Shown here: positions 42,262 through 51,148 of the stretch, in pieces
Numbering within the stretch: the first letter of the stretch is position 1
Layout: every line of letters starts with the position of its first letter
NCBI GenBank assembly: GCA_022841905.1
Contig: JALHQO010000012.1
Location: 1 to 64,000 of the forward strand
Direction: 5' to 3'
DNA length: 64,000 nt
Source of the DNA: Hyphomonadaceae bacterium
GTDB taxonomy: Bacteria; Pseudomonadota; Alphaproteobacteria; Caulobacterales; Aquidulcibacteraceae
Translations under genes and position numbers: made by a program
Notes under the pieces: generated by a model
The model's database searches: none
What the model was told of the DNA's origin: nothing
What the model saw: the letters and a program-made list of their open reading frames with translations, nothing else

Positions 42262-43614
42262 ATGCGCCTACTCATTGTCGGCCAGCTCGGAGGACAAATC
42301 TCCGCAGCCACGCGCATCGCCATGAACTTCGGCGCGAAGGTCGCGCACGTCGACACGATCGAACAAGCGACGGCCGCACTGCGCGCCGGGCGCGGCGCCG
42401 ATTTGTTGATGGTCGATGCGCGGCTCGATATCGCCGCCCTGCTCGCAGCGAATGAGGCCGAGCACATCGTGGTGCCAATCGTAGCCGCGGGCGTTGGCAT
42501 CGACCCGTCGATGGCGGCAAAGGCGATCCGCGCAGGCGCGCGCGAATACATCTCGCTGCCGCCCGATCCGGAACTGATCGCCGCCGTGCTGGCGGCGGTG
42601 TGCAATGACGATCGCCAATTGGTGGCGGCCGATCCGGCGATGAAAGCCGTGATCGCGCTCGCCGACCAAATTGCGCCGTCAGACGCATCAATCATGATCA
42701 CAGGCGAAAGCGGCGTCGGCAAGGAAGTGCTGGCGCGCTACGTCCACAAGAAATCCAATCGAGCCGACAAAGCCTTCATCGCCGTCAACTGCGCGGCGAT
42801 CCCGGAACAATTGCTGGAAAGCGAGTTGTTTGGCCACGAGAAGGGCTCGTTTACCGGCGCTGTCGCGCGGCGGATCGGCAAGTTTGAAGAAGCCGATGGC
42901 GGCACGCTGCTGCTCGACGAAATCTCGGAAATGGATTTGCGTCTGCAATCGAAGCTCCTGCGGGCCCTGCAAGAACGCGTGATCGACCGTGTCGGCGGAT
43001 CGAAGCCGGTGCCGGTCAACATCCGCGTGCTGGCGACATCGAACCGCGATCTGACTGGCATGGTGCGGGCGGGCGAGTTTCGTGAAGACTTGCTCTATCG
43101 CTTGAACGTCGTGAATCTGCGCATTCCGCCGCTGCGTGAACGCAAGGACGATCTCGCCGCATTGGCGCAGTTCTTCATCGACAAATACGCGCACGCCAAT
43201 GGCCGCCCTGCCCGTCGGCTCTCGAAAGAAGGCCAAGCGCAAGTGTTCGCGCACAATTGGCCAGGCAACGTACGCGAACTGGAAAACGCCATGCACCGCG
43301 CGGTGCTGCTCTCAAAGAGCGAGGATGTCGGCGCCGATGCGATCCGCGCGCCCGATGGCGCGCCTGTGGGCGGACGCGGCGATGTCGGCGCGGCGATCGA
43401 AGCGGGTCAAGCCGCGGCCCGCGCACTGGTTGGCCGCACGGTGGCGGACGTTGAGCAGGACCTAATCCTCGAGACGCTGACGCATTGCCTCGGCAACCGT
43501 ACGCACGCGGCGCACATTCTCGGCATTTCGATCCGCACGCTGCGCAACAAGTTGAAGCAATATTCCGACGACGGCTTGAGAATAATGCCGCCGCCGACCG
43601 GCCAGGCGGCCTGA
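42262..43614 (+). CDS. flbD: Sigma-54 activator FlbD
   Basis: A 450-residue enhancer-binding protein that activates late flagellar genes with sigma-54. The N-terminal receiver-like domain (1-115) lacks the usual acidic pocket, as in Caulobacter FlbD, which is not controlled by a normal phosphorelay but by FliX. The AAA+ core has Walker A GESGVGKE (148-155), the sigma-54 loop GSFTGA (195-200, S for the usual A) and Walker B GGTLLLDE (213-220). The C-terminal Fis-type helix-turn-helix is HAAHILGISIRTLRNKLKQY. Its ftr-like targets are found before flgK, fliK and fliF in this window. Confidence 0.93.
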   Translation: MRLLIVGQLGGQISAATRIAMNFGAKVAHVDTIEQATAALRAGRGADLLMVDARLDIAALLAANEAEHIVVPIVAAGVGIDPSMAAKAIRAGAREYISLPPDPELIAAVLAAVCNDDRQLVAADPAMKAVIALADQIAPSDASIMITGESGVGKEVLARYVHKKSNRADKAFIAVNCAAIPEQLLESELFGHEKGSFTGAVARRIGKFEEADGGTLLLDEISEMDLRLQSKLLRALQERVIDRVGGSKPVPVNIRVLATSNRDLTGMVRAGEFREDLLYRLNVVNLRIPPLRERKDDLAALAQFFIDKYAHANGRPARRLSKEGQAQVFAHNWPGNVRELENAMHRAVLLSKSEDVGADAIRAPDGAPVGGRGDVGAAIEAGQAAARALVGRTVADVEQDLILETLTHCLGNRTHAAHILGISIRTLRNKLKQYSDDGLRIMPPPTGQAA

Positions 43615-43622
43615 TCCGCTAA

Positions 43623-45716
43623 ATGACCGACGCCGCACAACCACAAGGCCAGGCCTTTGGCCTCGACGCGCTGCGCAATGCGATCATGCGCGGTGAAATC
43701 GCGCTGGCGGTCGGCGTGCTGGGCATCCTGGCGATCATGCTGGTGCCGCTGCCGCCATTCTTGTTGGATATGCTGCTGGCGGTGTCGTTGATCTTCTCGA
43801 TCCTGGTGCTGATGACGGCGCTGATGATCAAAAAGCCGCTTGAGTTCACGGCGTTTCCATCCGTGCTGCTGCTCGCGACGCTGTTGCGGCTTGCCCTGAA
43901 CATCGCCACCACACGTCTCATCCTCGCAAACGGCCAGAACGGCGAGCATGCGGCCGGCGAAGTGATCGCGGCGTTCGCGCAATTCGTCATGGGCGGCGAT
44001 TTCGTTATCGGCGTGATCGTGTTCGCGATCTTGGTGATCGTGAATTTCGTCGTCATCACACGCGGCTCGACACGCATCGCCGAAGTGGCGGCGCGCTTCA
44101 CCTTGGACGCCATGCCCGGCAAGCAGATGGCGGTCGACGCCGACCTCTCCGCCGGCTTGATCAACGAGCAACAAGCGCGCGAACGCCGTAAAGCGCTGGA
44201 AGACGAAAGCTCGTTCTTCGGGGCGATGGATGGCGCCAGCAAGTTCGTGCGCGGCGACGCGATCGCGGGCTTGCTGATCGTGTTCATCAACATTATCGGC
44301 GGCATCATTATCGGCGTCATGTCGCACGGCATGGACTTCGCCGAGGCCGGCCGCACCTATACGCTGCTCACTGTCGGCGACGGCTTAGTGACGCAAATCC
44401 CATCGCTCATCATCTCCGTTGCGGCCGGCCTGCTGGTTACGAAAGCTGGCATCGACGGCGCAGCTGACAAGGCGCTGGCCAAGCAGCTTGCCTCCTACCC
44501 TGTCGCGCTCGGCGTGGTCGCGGCCTGCGCGATCGGGGTCGCGCTTCTGCCGGGCATGCCGAAAATTCCATTCTTTATATTGGGCGGCGCGGCTGGCTTG
44601 CTGGCGTGGCGGCTAAGGAAGGCGAGCCGCGTCGTGGAAGCCGCCAACGAAGCGGCAGCCGCCGTGCCCCCAACAGTGGCTGAAGAAACGCCTGCCGCAT
44701 CGTTGGCGATGGACGACGTGCGGATCGAGTTGGGCTTTGCGTTGCTGCCCCTGATCAACGACGTGCAAGGCCGCCGCCTCACCGATCAGATCAAGGCGCT
44801 GCGCAAAACTCTGGCGCAGGAATACGGCTTCGTGATGCCGAGCGTGCGCATTCTCGACAACGTGCAGATGCAGCCCGATCGTTACCAAGTTCGCATCCGC
44901 GAAATGGAAGCCGGCGAAGGCAAGCTGAAGATCGGCGCGCTCCTGGCGATGGACCCGACCGGCAAAGGCGTCGCCATCCCAGGCGAAGACGTCAAAGAGC
45001 CGGCATTCGGACTCGACGCCAAATGGATTGATGAGCGCGCGCGAGAGGAAGCTAGCTTCCGCGGCTACACCGTCGTCGATCCCGCCACCGTACTGGCGAC
45101 GCATCTGACCGAGATCATCAAGGAGCACATGAGCGAGCTCCTCACCTTCTCCGAGGTGAAAAAGCTCATCAAAGATCTTCCAAAGGATACGCAAACGCTG
45201 CTCGACGATGTCGCGCCGACTCATATCTCGTGGTCGGGCATCCAGCGCGTGCTGCAGAATCTGCTGAAAGAGCGCGTCTCGATCCGCGATCTTTCAGCCA
45301 TCGTCGAAGCCATCGCCGAGGCAGCGCCTGCGATGCACGATCTGGTGCTGATCACCGAACACGTGCGCGGACGCTTGGCGCGCCAGATTTGCTACGCGCA
45401 CCGCAACCCGGAAGGCTCGCTGCCAATTATCTCGATGTCGCCTAACTGGGAGCAGACGTTTGCGGAGGCGCTGATCGGCGAAGGCCAGAGCCGGCAACTG
45501 GCGCTCGCGCCATCAAAGCTGCACGATTTCGTCGCCGATGTGCGCACCGCCTTCGAGCGCGCCGCGCAAAGCGGCGAAACGCCCGTGCTGCTCACCTCCC
45601 CCGCTATCCGCCCCTTCGTGCGCTCACTGATCGAGCGCTTCCGCCCAAGCACCGTCGTGCTGGGTCAAGGCGAAGTGCACGCGAAGGTGCGGCTGAAGGC
45701 GATGGGGCAGGTCTAG
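43623..45716 (+). CDS. flhA: Flagellar export protein FlhA
   Basis: A 697-residue integral membrane protein of the flagellar type III export gate. The first 320 residues hold about eight membrane segments, with the conserved FHIPEP-type loop region (LNIATTRLILANG, GDFVIGVIVFAILVIVNFVVITRGSTRIAEVAARFTLDAMPGKQMAVDADL). The soluble C-terminal half forms the nonameric ring that receives chaperone-substrate complexes. Nine bases separate it from flbD. It is the last gene of the fliF operon. Confidence 0.95.
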   Translation: MTDAAQPQGQAFGLDALRNAIMRGEIALAVGVLGILAIMLVPLPPFLLDMLLAVSLIFSILVLMTALMIKKPLEFTAFPSVLLLATLLRLALNIATTRLILANGQNGEHAAGEVIAAFAQFVMGGDFVIGVIVFAILVIVNFVVITRGSTRIAEVAARFTLDAMPGKQMAVDADLSAGLINEQQARERRKALEDESSFFGAMDGASKFVRGDAIAGLLIVFINIIGGIIIGVMSHGMDFAEAGRTYTLLTVGDGLVTQIPSLIISVAAGLLVTKAGIDGAADKALAKQLASYPVALGVVAACAIGVALLPGMPKIPFFILGGAAGLLAWRLRKASRVVEAANEAAAAVPPTVAEETPAASLAMDDVRIELGFALLPLINDVQGRRLTDQIKALRKTLAQEYGFVMPSVRILDNVQMQPDRYQVRIREMEAGEGKLKIGALLAMDPTGKGVAIPGEDVKEPAFGLDAKWIDERAREEASFRGYTVVDPATVLATHLTEIIKEHMSELLTFSEVKKLIKDLPKDTQTLLDDVAPTHISWSGIQRVLQNLLKERVSIRDLSAIVEAIAEAAPAMHDLVLITEHVRGRLARQICYAHRNPEGSLPIISMSPNWEQTFAEALIGEGQSRQLALAPSKLHDFVADVRTAFERAAQSGETPVLLTSPAIRPFVRSLIERFRPSTVVLGQGEVHAKVRLKAMGQV

Positions 45717-45816
45717 ACGCAAGCCATAGATGATCACTTCGTCATTCATACCTGATTAACCAAAACCTCCCTTCCCGCTAACCACCGCGAAACGACTCGC
45801 GGCGCATATCTGAGCC

Positions 45817-46620
45817 ATGTCAGGCGCACACGCTCTCCCCGAGCCGCCCTTACCGCGCACGCGCGCGGCGCCGATCTTTGCCGTCGCGTCGGGCAAGGGT
45901 GGGGTCGGCAAAACTTGGCTCTCGACTATGCTTTCGTTTGCTTTCGGCCGCGCCGGACAACGCGCGCTGCTGGTCGATTGCGATCTCGGCCTCGCCAATG
46001 TCGACGTGCAGCTGGGCGTGCGCCCTACGGCTGATGTGCACTCCGTTGTACGCGGCTTTCTCGAACTCGATGCTGCGGTGACGCCGGTTCTCGGCGGCCC
46101 CGGTCGCAATGGCGGCTTCGACCTGATCGCGGGCCATTCCGGCTCTGGCGCCCTGGGCACGGTGAAGCTCGAAGAAGTGGGCCGCATCTGCACGGGACTG
46201 ACTAAGCTCACGCCGCACTACGATCGCGTCATTCTCGATCTTGCGGCTGGTATTGATCCGACTGTGCTGCGTTTTGCGCGCGCCGCCGATCGCCTCATCC
46301 TCGTCACCACAGAAGAGCCCACCGCCCTCACCGACGCCTACGCCATGGTGAAGCTGCTGCGCCTGCAAGGCGCGCAGATCACGCCGTGGGTGATCGTGAA
46401 CATGGCGGAGAACCGCGTCAAAGGACGCAAGGTGTTCGATCAGTTCTCAATGGCGTGTAACGAATATCTAGGCTTCAAGCCGCGGTTCGCTGGCGTGATC
46501 TGCCGCGACACGCGCGTACCAGACTCGATCCGCGCACAAACCCCGCTGCCGATCCGTCATCCGCAAAGCCAAGCCTACGAAGACGTGATCCGGATCGTTG
46601 AGACGCTGAACGCGGGTTAA
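45817..46620 (+). CDS. flhG: MinD-like ATPase FlhG (FleN)
   Basis: A 267-residue ParA/MinD ATPase that limits flagellar number and place. The deviant Walker A is ASGKGGVGKTWLS (24-36), followed by LLVDCDLGLANVDVQLG and the switch region VILDLAAGIDP. A C-terminal amphipathic helix for membrane binding is not evident. The genomic neighbours flhA and fliI and the absence of a partition partner argue for FlhG rather than a chromosome-segregation protein. It is convergent and overlapping with the SulP gene. Confidence 0.82.
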   Translation: MSGAHALPEPPLPRTRAAPIFAVASGKGGVGKTWLSTMLSFAFGRAGQRALLVDCDLGLANVDVQLGVRPTADVHSVVRGFLELDAAVTPVLGGPGRNGGFDLIAGHSGSGALGTVKLEEVGRICTGLTKLTPHYDRVILDLAAGIDPTVLRFARAADRLILVTTEEPTALTDAYAMVKLLRLQGAQITPWVIVNMAENRVKGRKVFDQFSMACNEYLGFKPRFAGVICRDTRVPDSIRAQTPLPIRHPQSQAYEDVIRIVETLNAG

Positions 46621-48347
46621 GCCGGTCTCTCAGCGACAATCTCCCCGGCGCGCGCGACCGCGGCGTCGTAAGACTCAATGACCTCGACATTCGCCAGCGC
46701 CAAAACGCCCATCTGCTTCAGCACTCCACGTGACGACTGATTGAGTTCGCTCATCAGAACGCGCGTGTCGTGCGCCTGGCAACGCTTGAGAAAACGCGTC
46801 AGCGCTCCAACCCCTGTCGCATCCGCCATTGGCACGGCCGCGAAGCGCAAAATGAACACCTTTGGCGGCGGGAACGCCGCTTCGAAGGCGTCGTTAAGTC
46901 GGCTCGCGGCGCCGAAGAACAGCGGCCCGCGCAACTCGAACACCTCCACACCACTCGGCAACTCCTGGCGCGCCGTATAGACGCCGCGAGACGGGCTGGT
47001 GAAATCATCTTGATCGTGTTCGACCAGCGATACGCCCTTCTCGATCGCGGTCGCTTCGGCCATGCGGTGCATGAAGATGATCGCGGCCAGCACAATGCCA
47101 ACCTCGATCGCTACGGTAAGATCGACGAGCACCGTCAACCCAAATGTTGCCAACAGCACGACTCGATCGCCAACAGGACCGCTCAGAATGTGACGGAAGC
47201 GCTCCTGTTCGCTCATGTTCCAGGCAACGACAACGAGCACTGCCGCCAACGCAGCCAAAGGCACGAACGCCATCAGCGGTCCGAGCATGAGCATGGATGC
47301 GAGCACGAAGAGCGCGTGCATCATGCCGGCAATCGGCGTCTTAGCCCCCGCACGGATGTTGGTTGCGGTGCGCGCGATGGCGCCCGTTGCAGAGATGCCC
47401 CCGAACAGACCGGCGCCAATGTTGGCGATACCTTGCGCGACCAGCTCGCAGTTCGACCGATGGCGCCGTCCTGTCATGCCATCGGCGACCATTGCGGAGA
47501 GCAAGCTTTCGACACCCGCTAGAAACGCGATGGTCAGCGCCGGTTGAAAAAGCTCTCGCACACGTTCCCAAGTAACCGTCGGCAGGTGCGGTGAAGGCAA
47601 GGATGACGGGACGCCGCCGAAGCGCGAGCCGATCGTCTCAACATCGAGCTGCAGCAGCGCCGCAAGGGCCGCGCCCGCAACTACGACAATCAAGAACCCT
47701 GGCAAACGTGGCGCCCACTTGCGAAGACCGAAGATCACCGCAATTGCCCCGAGCGAAAGAGCGAGCGTGGGCAAAGAAACCGTGTGACGCGCCGCCCAGA
47801 AGCTCTGGAGTTTCGTGATGAACTCCGCTGGCGCCGCGGCGATGTCGAGCCCGAACACGTCGCGCAGTTGGCTCGTAAAGATGATCACCGCGATGCCCGC
47901 GGTGAATCCAGTGACGACCGGTTCAGGGATATACTTGATCCAATCGCCGAACCGCAGCAACCCCGCCACGATCAGGATGCCGCCCGCCATAATCGTCGCC
48001 AGCACGAGCCCGTCAAAGCCGTGCGTGTGGATGATCCCGTAGACGACAACGATGAAGGCGCCAGTGGGGCCGCCGATCTGAAAACGCGAACCACCGAGCG
48101 CGGAGATAAGGAAACCCGCAATGACCGCGGTAATCAGACCTTTGTCAGGCGTCGCACCGGATGCGATGGCGATCGCCATCGCCAGAGGCAGCGCGACGAT
48201 GGCGACGGTCAGACCGGCAAGGGCGTCGGCGCGAAAATCGGCGAAGCGATACCCTTCCTGGGCGATCACCGTGATCGACTTCGGAATATAGATGCGCCAA
48301 TCGAAGCGCGGCGCGCTTGGCTCAGGTGCGCTCGGGTTCGGCGCCAT
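46617..48347 (-). CDS. SulP-family anion transporter with STAS domain
   Basis: A 576-residue inner-membrane transporter. Residues 30-430 contain about a dozen hydrophobic segments with family motifs (GLTVAIVALPLAMAIAIASGA; GGSRFQIGGPTGAF; GGISATGAIARTATNIRAGA), and residues 450-570 form a STAS domain (FELRGPLFFGAAS; ILRFAAVPMADATGVGAL). Substrates are sulfate, bicarbonate or other anions. It is not a flagellar gene although it sits between flhG and fliJ; it stands downstream of fliIJ on the same strand and may be co-transcribed. Confidence 0.9.
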   Translation of the reverse strand: MAPNPSAPEPSAPRFDWRIYIPKSITVIAQEGYRFADFRADALAGLTVAIVALPLAMAIAIASGATPDKGLITAVIAGFLISALGGSRFQIGGPTGAFIVVVYGIIHTHGFDGLVLATIMAGGILIVAGLLRFGDWIKYIPEPVVTGFTAGIAVIIFTSQLRDVFGLDIAAAPAEFITKLQSFWAARHTVSLPTLALSLGAIAVIFGLRKWAPRLPGFLIVVVAGAALAALLQLDVETIGSRFGGVPSSLPSPHLPTVTWERVRELFQPALTIAFLAGVESLLSAMVADGMTGRRHRSNCELVAQGIANIGAGLFGGISATGAIARTATNIRAGAKTPIAGMMHALFVLASMLMLGPLMAFVPLAALAAVLVVVAWNMSEQERFRHILSGPVGDRVVLLATFGLTVLVDLTVAIEVGIVLAAIIFMHRMAEATAIEKGVSLVEHDQDDFTSPSRGVYTARQELPSGVEVFELRGPLFFGAASRLNDAFEAAFPPPKVFILRFAAVPMADATGVGALTRFLKRCQAHDTRVLMSELNQSSRGVLKQMGVLALANVEVIESYDAAVARAGEIVAERPA

Positions 48348-48369
48348 GATTGTACTCGCTTAAGGCGTC

Positions 48370-48795
48370 TTACGACGCCGAAGGTCGCGCTCGCGCCGCG
48401 CGCATCGTCGCGAAATCATCGAGTTCGGCGCTTTCGCGCTGCTCAGCGGCAACCTTCGCGCGCGCCTCCTCCAACTCGATCAAACGCTCGAACTTGCGCG
48501 CTTCCACATGCGCCGCGGTGATCAGCGCTCGTATTTGCTCGATATCGGCGGCGATCATGGCGCCTTCGCTGACCATGGCGCGGCGGCGCTGGATTGCAGC
48601 GGCGGCGTAACCGCCGAACACGCGGCTCGCTTCATAGTCGCGCTGCGCCAGCTTTTGTTCTTGGGCGATCGTCTGATCGTGACCGGCGATGCGCTGTTCA
48701 AGCGCGCTTTGACGCTCGATCTGCGCCGCCATTTCGCGGCGCAGCGTTTCCAGATCGCGATTGGCGAGCTTCAGCAAAGTGCGCAGCGATTTCAT
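48370..48795 (-). CDS. fliJ: Flagellar export chaperone FliJ
   Basis: A 141-residue, almost wholly helical protein ([34 protein letters not shown], then a second long helix with [24 protein letters not shown]) forming an antiparallel coiled coil as FliJ does in the centre of the FliI hexamer. The sequence is weakly conserved, but the overlap with fliI (ATGA) makes the identity secure. Confidence 0.85.
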   Translation of the reverse strand: MKSLRTLLKLANRDLETLRREMAAQIERQSALEQRIAGHDQTIAQEQKLAQRDYEASRVFGGYAAAAIQRRRAMVSEGAMIAADIEQIRALITAAHVEARKFERLIELEEARAKVAAEQRESAELDDFATMRAARARPSAS

Positions 48796-50111
48796 GCCAA
48801 CGCCTCAGCCAACATCGCAAAACCATCCTTGATGCTGCAATTTTCGTCGCGCTGTTGCGAAAGCACTGCCTCCAGCGCGCCGCGCACACGCACGGCTTCA
48901 TCGACGTTCGGATCGGCGCCTGCTTTGTATGCGCCGATCCGGATCAGCTCTTCCATTTCGCCATACAAGCTGAGCATCGCGCGGGCGCGTCCGACGAGCG
49001 CGTTCTCTTCCGGCGTATGGCACATGGGCATCAAGCGCGAGATCGATTTCAGCACATTGATCGCTGGGTAGCGTCCGCGCTCCGCGATCGCGCGCTCCAT
49101 GACGATGTGGCCATCGAGGATGCCGCGCACTGCGTCGGCGATGGGTTCGTTGTGATCGTCGCCGTCAACGAGCACGGTGAAGAGCGCCGTGATCGACCCG
49201 GCTTCGCCTTCATGACCGGGGCCAGCGCGTTCGAGCAGCTTGGGTAGTTCGGCGAACACGGACGGTGTGTAGCCTTTCGTCGTCGGCGGCTCGCCCACGG
49301 CTAAACCGATCTCACGCTGCGCCATCGCAAAACGCGTGACCGAGTCGACCAGCAACAACACGTCGAGTCCTTCGTCACGGAAGTGCTCCGCGACAGCGCT
49401 TGCCATGTGCGGTGCGAGACGCCGCCGTGCAGCGCTCTCATCGGACGTCGCCACGACGACGACGGAACGGCGACGGCCCTCTTCGCCCAACGTATCTTCG
49501 ATGAATTCCTTCACTTCGCGGCCACGCTCGCCGACGAGGCCGATAACGATCACGTCGGCATTGGCGCCGCGCGCCAGCATCGACATCAGCACCGACTTGC
49601 CAACGCCGGAGCCAGCGAACACGCCCATGCGCTGCCCACGGCAGAGTGCCGCGAAAATGTTGAGCGCGCGCACGCCGACATCGAGCCGACCGCCGACGCG
49701 TGAACGATCGTGCGCCGATGGCGGCGCTGCACGCACAAGATGCGGCTTCATACCCTGCAGCAACGGGCCCGCGCCATCGACAGGATTGCCGAAGCAATCG
49801 ATCACGCGCCCAAGCCACGCTTTCGACGGCCGCACCATGGGCGCAGCGCCTTCCAGCAGCACGCGCGCACCAGGACGAATGGACTCGATCGGGTCGTAGG
49901 GCGCGAGCAATGCGCGATCACCGCGGAAGCCGACAATCTCGCCACGCGCCGTGCGGGCGCCCTGCACCGTCGCGCGCGCGCCGAGCGACAGCGCGTCCAT
50001 CGGGCCGGTTACTTCGACAAGGGAACCTGACAAACCAGTCACGCGCCCCTCGAAGCGGCGCGGATCAAGCGCGTCGATCTCAGTTGCGAGTTTGGAAAGA
50101 AGTGTTGGCAT
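48792..50111 (-). CDS. fliI: Flagellar export ATPase FliI
   Basis: An F1-ATPase-like enzyme that powers flagellar protein export. Walker A is AGSGVGKS, Walker B is [19 protein letters not shown], and the arginine-finger area [17 protein letters not shown] is present. The start is uncertain: ATG 50111 gives 439 residues and ATG 50150 gives 452; neither has a clear ribosome site. The shorter form is preferred because a CtrA-like box overlaps 50140-50154 and would lie in the promoter. It overlaps fliJ at its end and is divergent from ctrA. Confidence 0.92.
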   Translation of the reverse strand: MPTLLSKLATEIDALDPRRFEGRVTGLSGSLVEVTGPMDALSLGARATVQGARTARGEIVGFRGDRALLAPYDPIESIRPGARVLLEGAAPMVRPSKAWLGRVIDCFGNPVDGAGPLLQGMKPHLVRAAPPSAHDRSRVGGRLDVGVRALNIFAALCRGQRMGVFAGSGVGKSVLMSMLARGANADVIVIGLVGERGREVKEFIEDTLGEEGRRRSVVVVATSDESAARRRLAPHMASAVAEHFRDEGLDVLLLVDSVTRFAMAQREIGLAVGEPPTTKGYTPSVFAELPKLLERAGPGHEGEAGSITALFTVLVDGDDHNEPIADAVRGILDGHIVMERAIAERGRYPAINVLKSISRLMPMCHTPEENALVGRARAMLSLYGEMEELIRIGAYKAGADPNVDEAVRVRGALEAVLSQQRDENCSIKDGFAMLAEALA

Positions 50112-50139
50112 GCTGTGCACATCAAATGCAGCGCTATGG

Positions 50140-50154
50140 TTAACCGACATTTAC
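50140..50154 (-). promoter_or_regulatory. CtrA-like box before fliI
   Basis: TTAA-CCGACAT-TTAC differs at one position from TTAA-N7-TTAA. It is placed 30-40 bases before the preferred fliI start. Such boxes control early flagellar genes in Caulobacter; with one mismatch this could be chance. Confidence 0.4.
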
Positions 50155-50296
50155 AGACGCTGCGCGGCTGATTCCGAAAGCGGAATCAAATCAACGGCTA
50201 GAGCTGCTGAAATAGTACATCGCTATGCCTTGCGCCGACTAGCGAAGCGACTCATGAAGAATTTCTGCGCGAGGGGTCGCGCGTGATCACTAAACG

Positions 50297-50334
50297 TTAA
50301 CCCGTCTGACTCATTACTGAGTCGTACAGGTTAA
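50297..50334 (+). promoter_or_regulatory. ctrA promoter region with paired GAnTC and TTAACCC repeats
   Basis: Two GAnTC sites, GACTC at 50308-50312 and GAGTC at 50319-50323, form a palindrome GACTCA-TTAC-TGAGTC. They are enclosed by two TTAACCC copies at 50297-50303 and 50331-50337. In Caulobacter the ctrA P1 promoter is silenced by full GAnTC methylation and fires after the fork passes, and CtrA half-sites of the TTAACC type autoregulate it. The same logic seems built in here. Confidence 0.6.
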
Positions 50335-50353
50335 CCCACCAGGGGCGGTCGTA

Positions 50354-51076
50354 ATGCGAGTCTTGTTGATCGAGGACGATAGCGCGACAGCGCAGGGCAT
50401 CGAGCTGATGCTCAAGTCCGAGGGGTTCAATATCTACTCGACCGATCTCGGCGAGGAAGGCATCGACCTTGGCAAGCTCTACGATTACGACATCATCGTA
50501 CTCGACCTGACGCTGCCCGACATGCACGGCTACGACGTGCTGAAGCAGCTCCGGGTGGCTCGGGTGAACACCCCCATCCTGATCCTCTCGGGCACCGCCG
50601 ACATCGACACCAAGGTCCGCGGCCTGGGCTACGGCGCTGATGACTACATGACCAAGCCCTTCAACAAGGACGAGCTGATCGCCCGCATCAACGCGATTGT
50701 TCGCCGCTCCAAGGGCCACGCTCATTCCGTCATCAAAACAGGCGATATCACGGTCAATCTCGATGCGAAGACGGTCGAAGTCACTGGCCACCGCGTCCAC
50801 CTGACCGGCAAAGAATACCAAATGCTGGAGCTGCTCTCGCTCCGCAAAGGCACCACGCTGACGAAAGAGATGTTCTTGAACCATCTCTATGGCGGCATGG
50901 ACGAGCCGGAACTCAAGATCATCGACGTGTTCATCTGCAAGCTGCGCAAGAAGCTGGCGGCCGCCACCGGTGGTGAGCACTACATCGAGACGGTCTGGGG
51001 CCGCGGCTACGTGCTGCGCGATCCGCAGGAAGCCGGCGCGACCGCCACCGTTACCTCGGGCGTCGCAGCGGCTTAA
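50354..51076 (+). CDS. ctrA: Cell cycle master regulator CtrA
   Basis: A 240-residue OmpR-type response regulator. The receiver (1-120) has the EDD acidic pocket, phosphoacceptor D51 in VLDLTLPD, and KPFNKDEL with the conserved lysine. The winged-helix DNA-binding domain (130-230) ends [13 protein letters not shown]. Nearly every residue follows Caulobacter CtrA, in which D51 is phosphorylated by the CckA-ChpT relay. The extreme C-terminus (GVAAA) ends in alanines, as required for ClpXP turnover there. It controls flagella, pili, division and replication origin silencing. Divergent from fliI. Confidence 0.97.
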   Translation: MRVLLIEDDSATAQGIELMLKSEGFNIYSTDLGEEGIDLGKLYDYDIIVLDLTLPDMHGYDVLKQLRVARVNTPILILSGTADIDTKVRGLGYGADDYMTKPFNKDELIARINAIVRRSKGHAHSVIKTGDITVNLDAKTVEVTGHRVHLTGKEYQMLELLSLRKGTTLTKEMFLNHLYGGMDEPELKIIDVFICKLRKKLAAATGGEHYIETVWGRGYVLRDPQEAGATATVTSGVAAA

Positions 51077-51102
51077 GCCACATTTTCGGCCGGTTTCGCT
51101 AA

Positions 51103-51121
51103 CCCTGCGCAGTGCGCGGGG
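51103..51121 (+). terminator. Hairpin after ctrA, weak terminator
   Basis: CCCTGCGC and GCGCGGGG pair over eight positions around AGT (51103-51110, 51114-51121). There is no T run, so the termination strength is doubtful. It lies 27 bases after the ctrA stop and before the DUF885 gene. Confidence 0.45.
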
Positions 51122-51148
51122 CTGAGAGATCGCGTATCCTTATTCCGG

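Noticed and set aside
51103-51135. TPP riboswitch-like sequence (GGGGCTGAGA) after ctrA
   Set aside because: The CTGAGA element is present, but the second conserved half (ACCCTTTGAACCTGATC-like) is missing and the downstream gene is not a thiamine gene. The bases fit a simple hairpin better.
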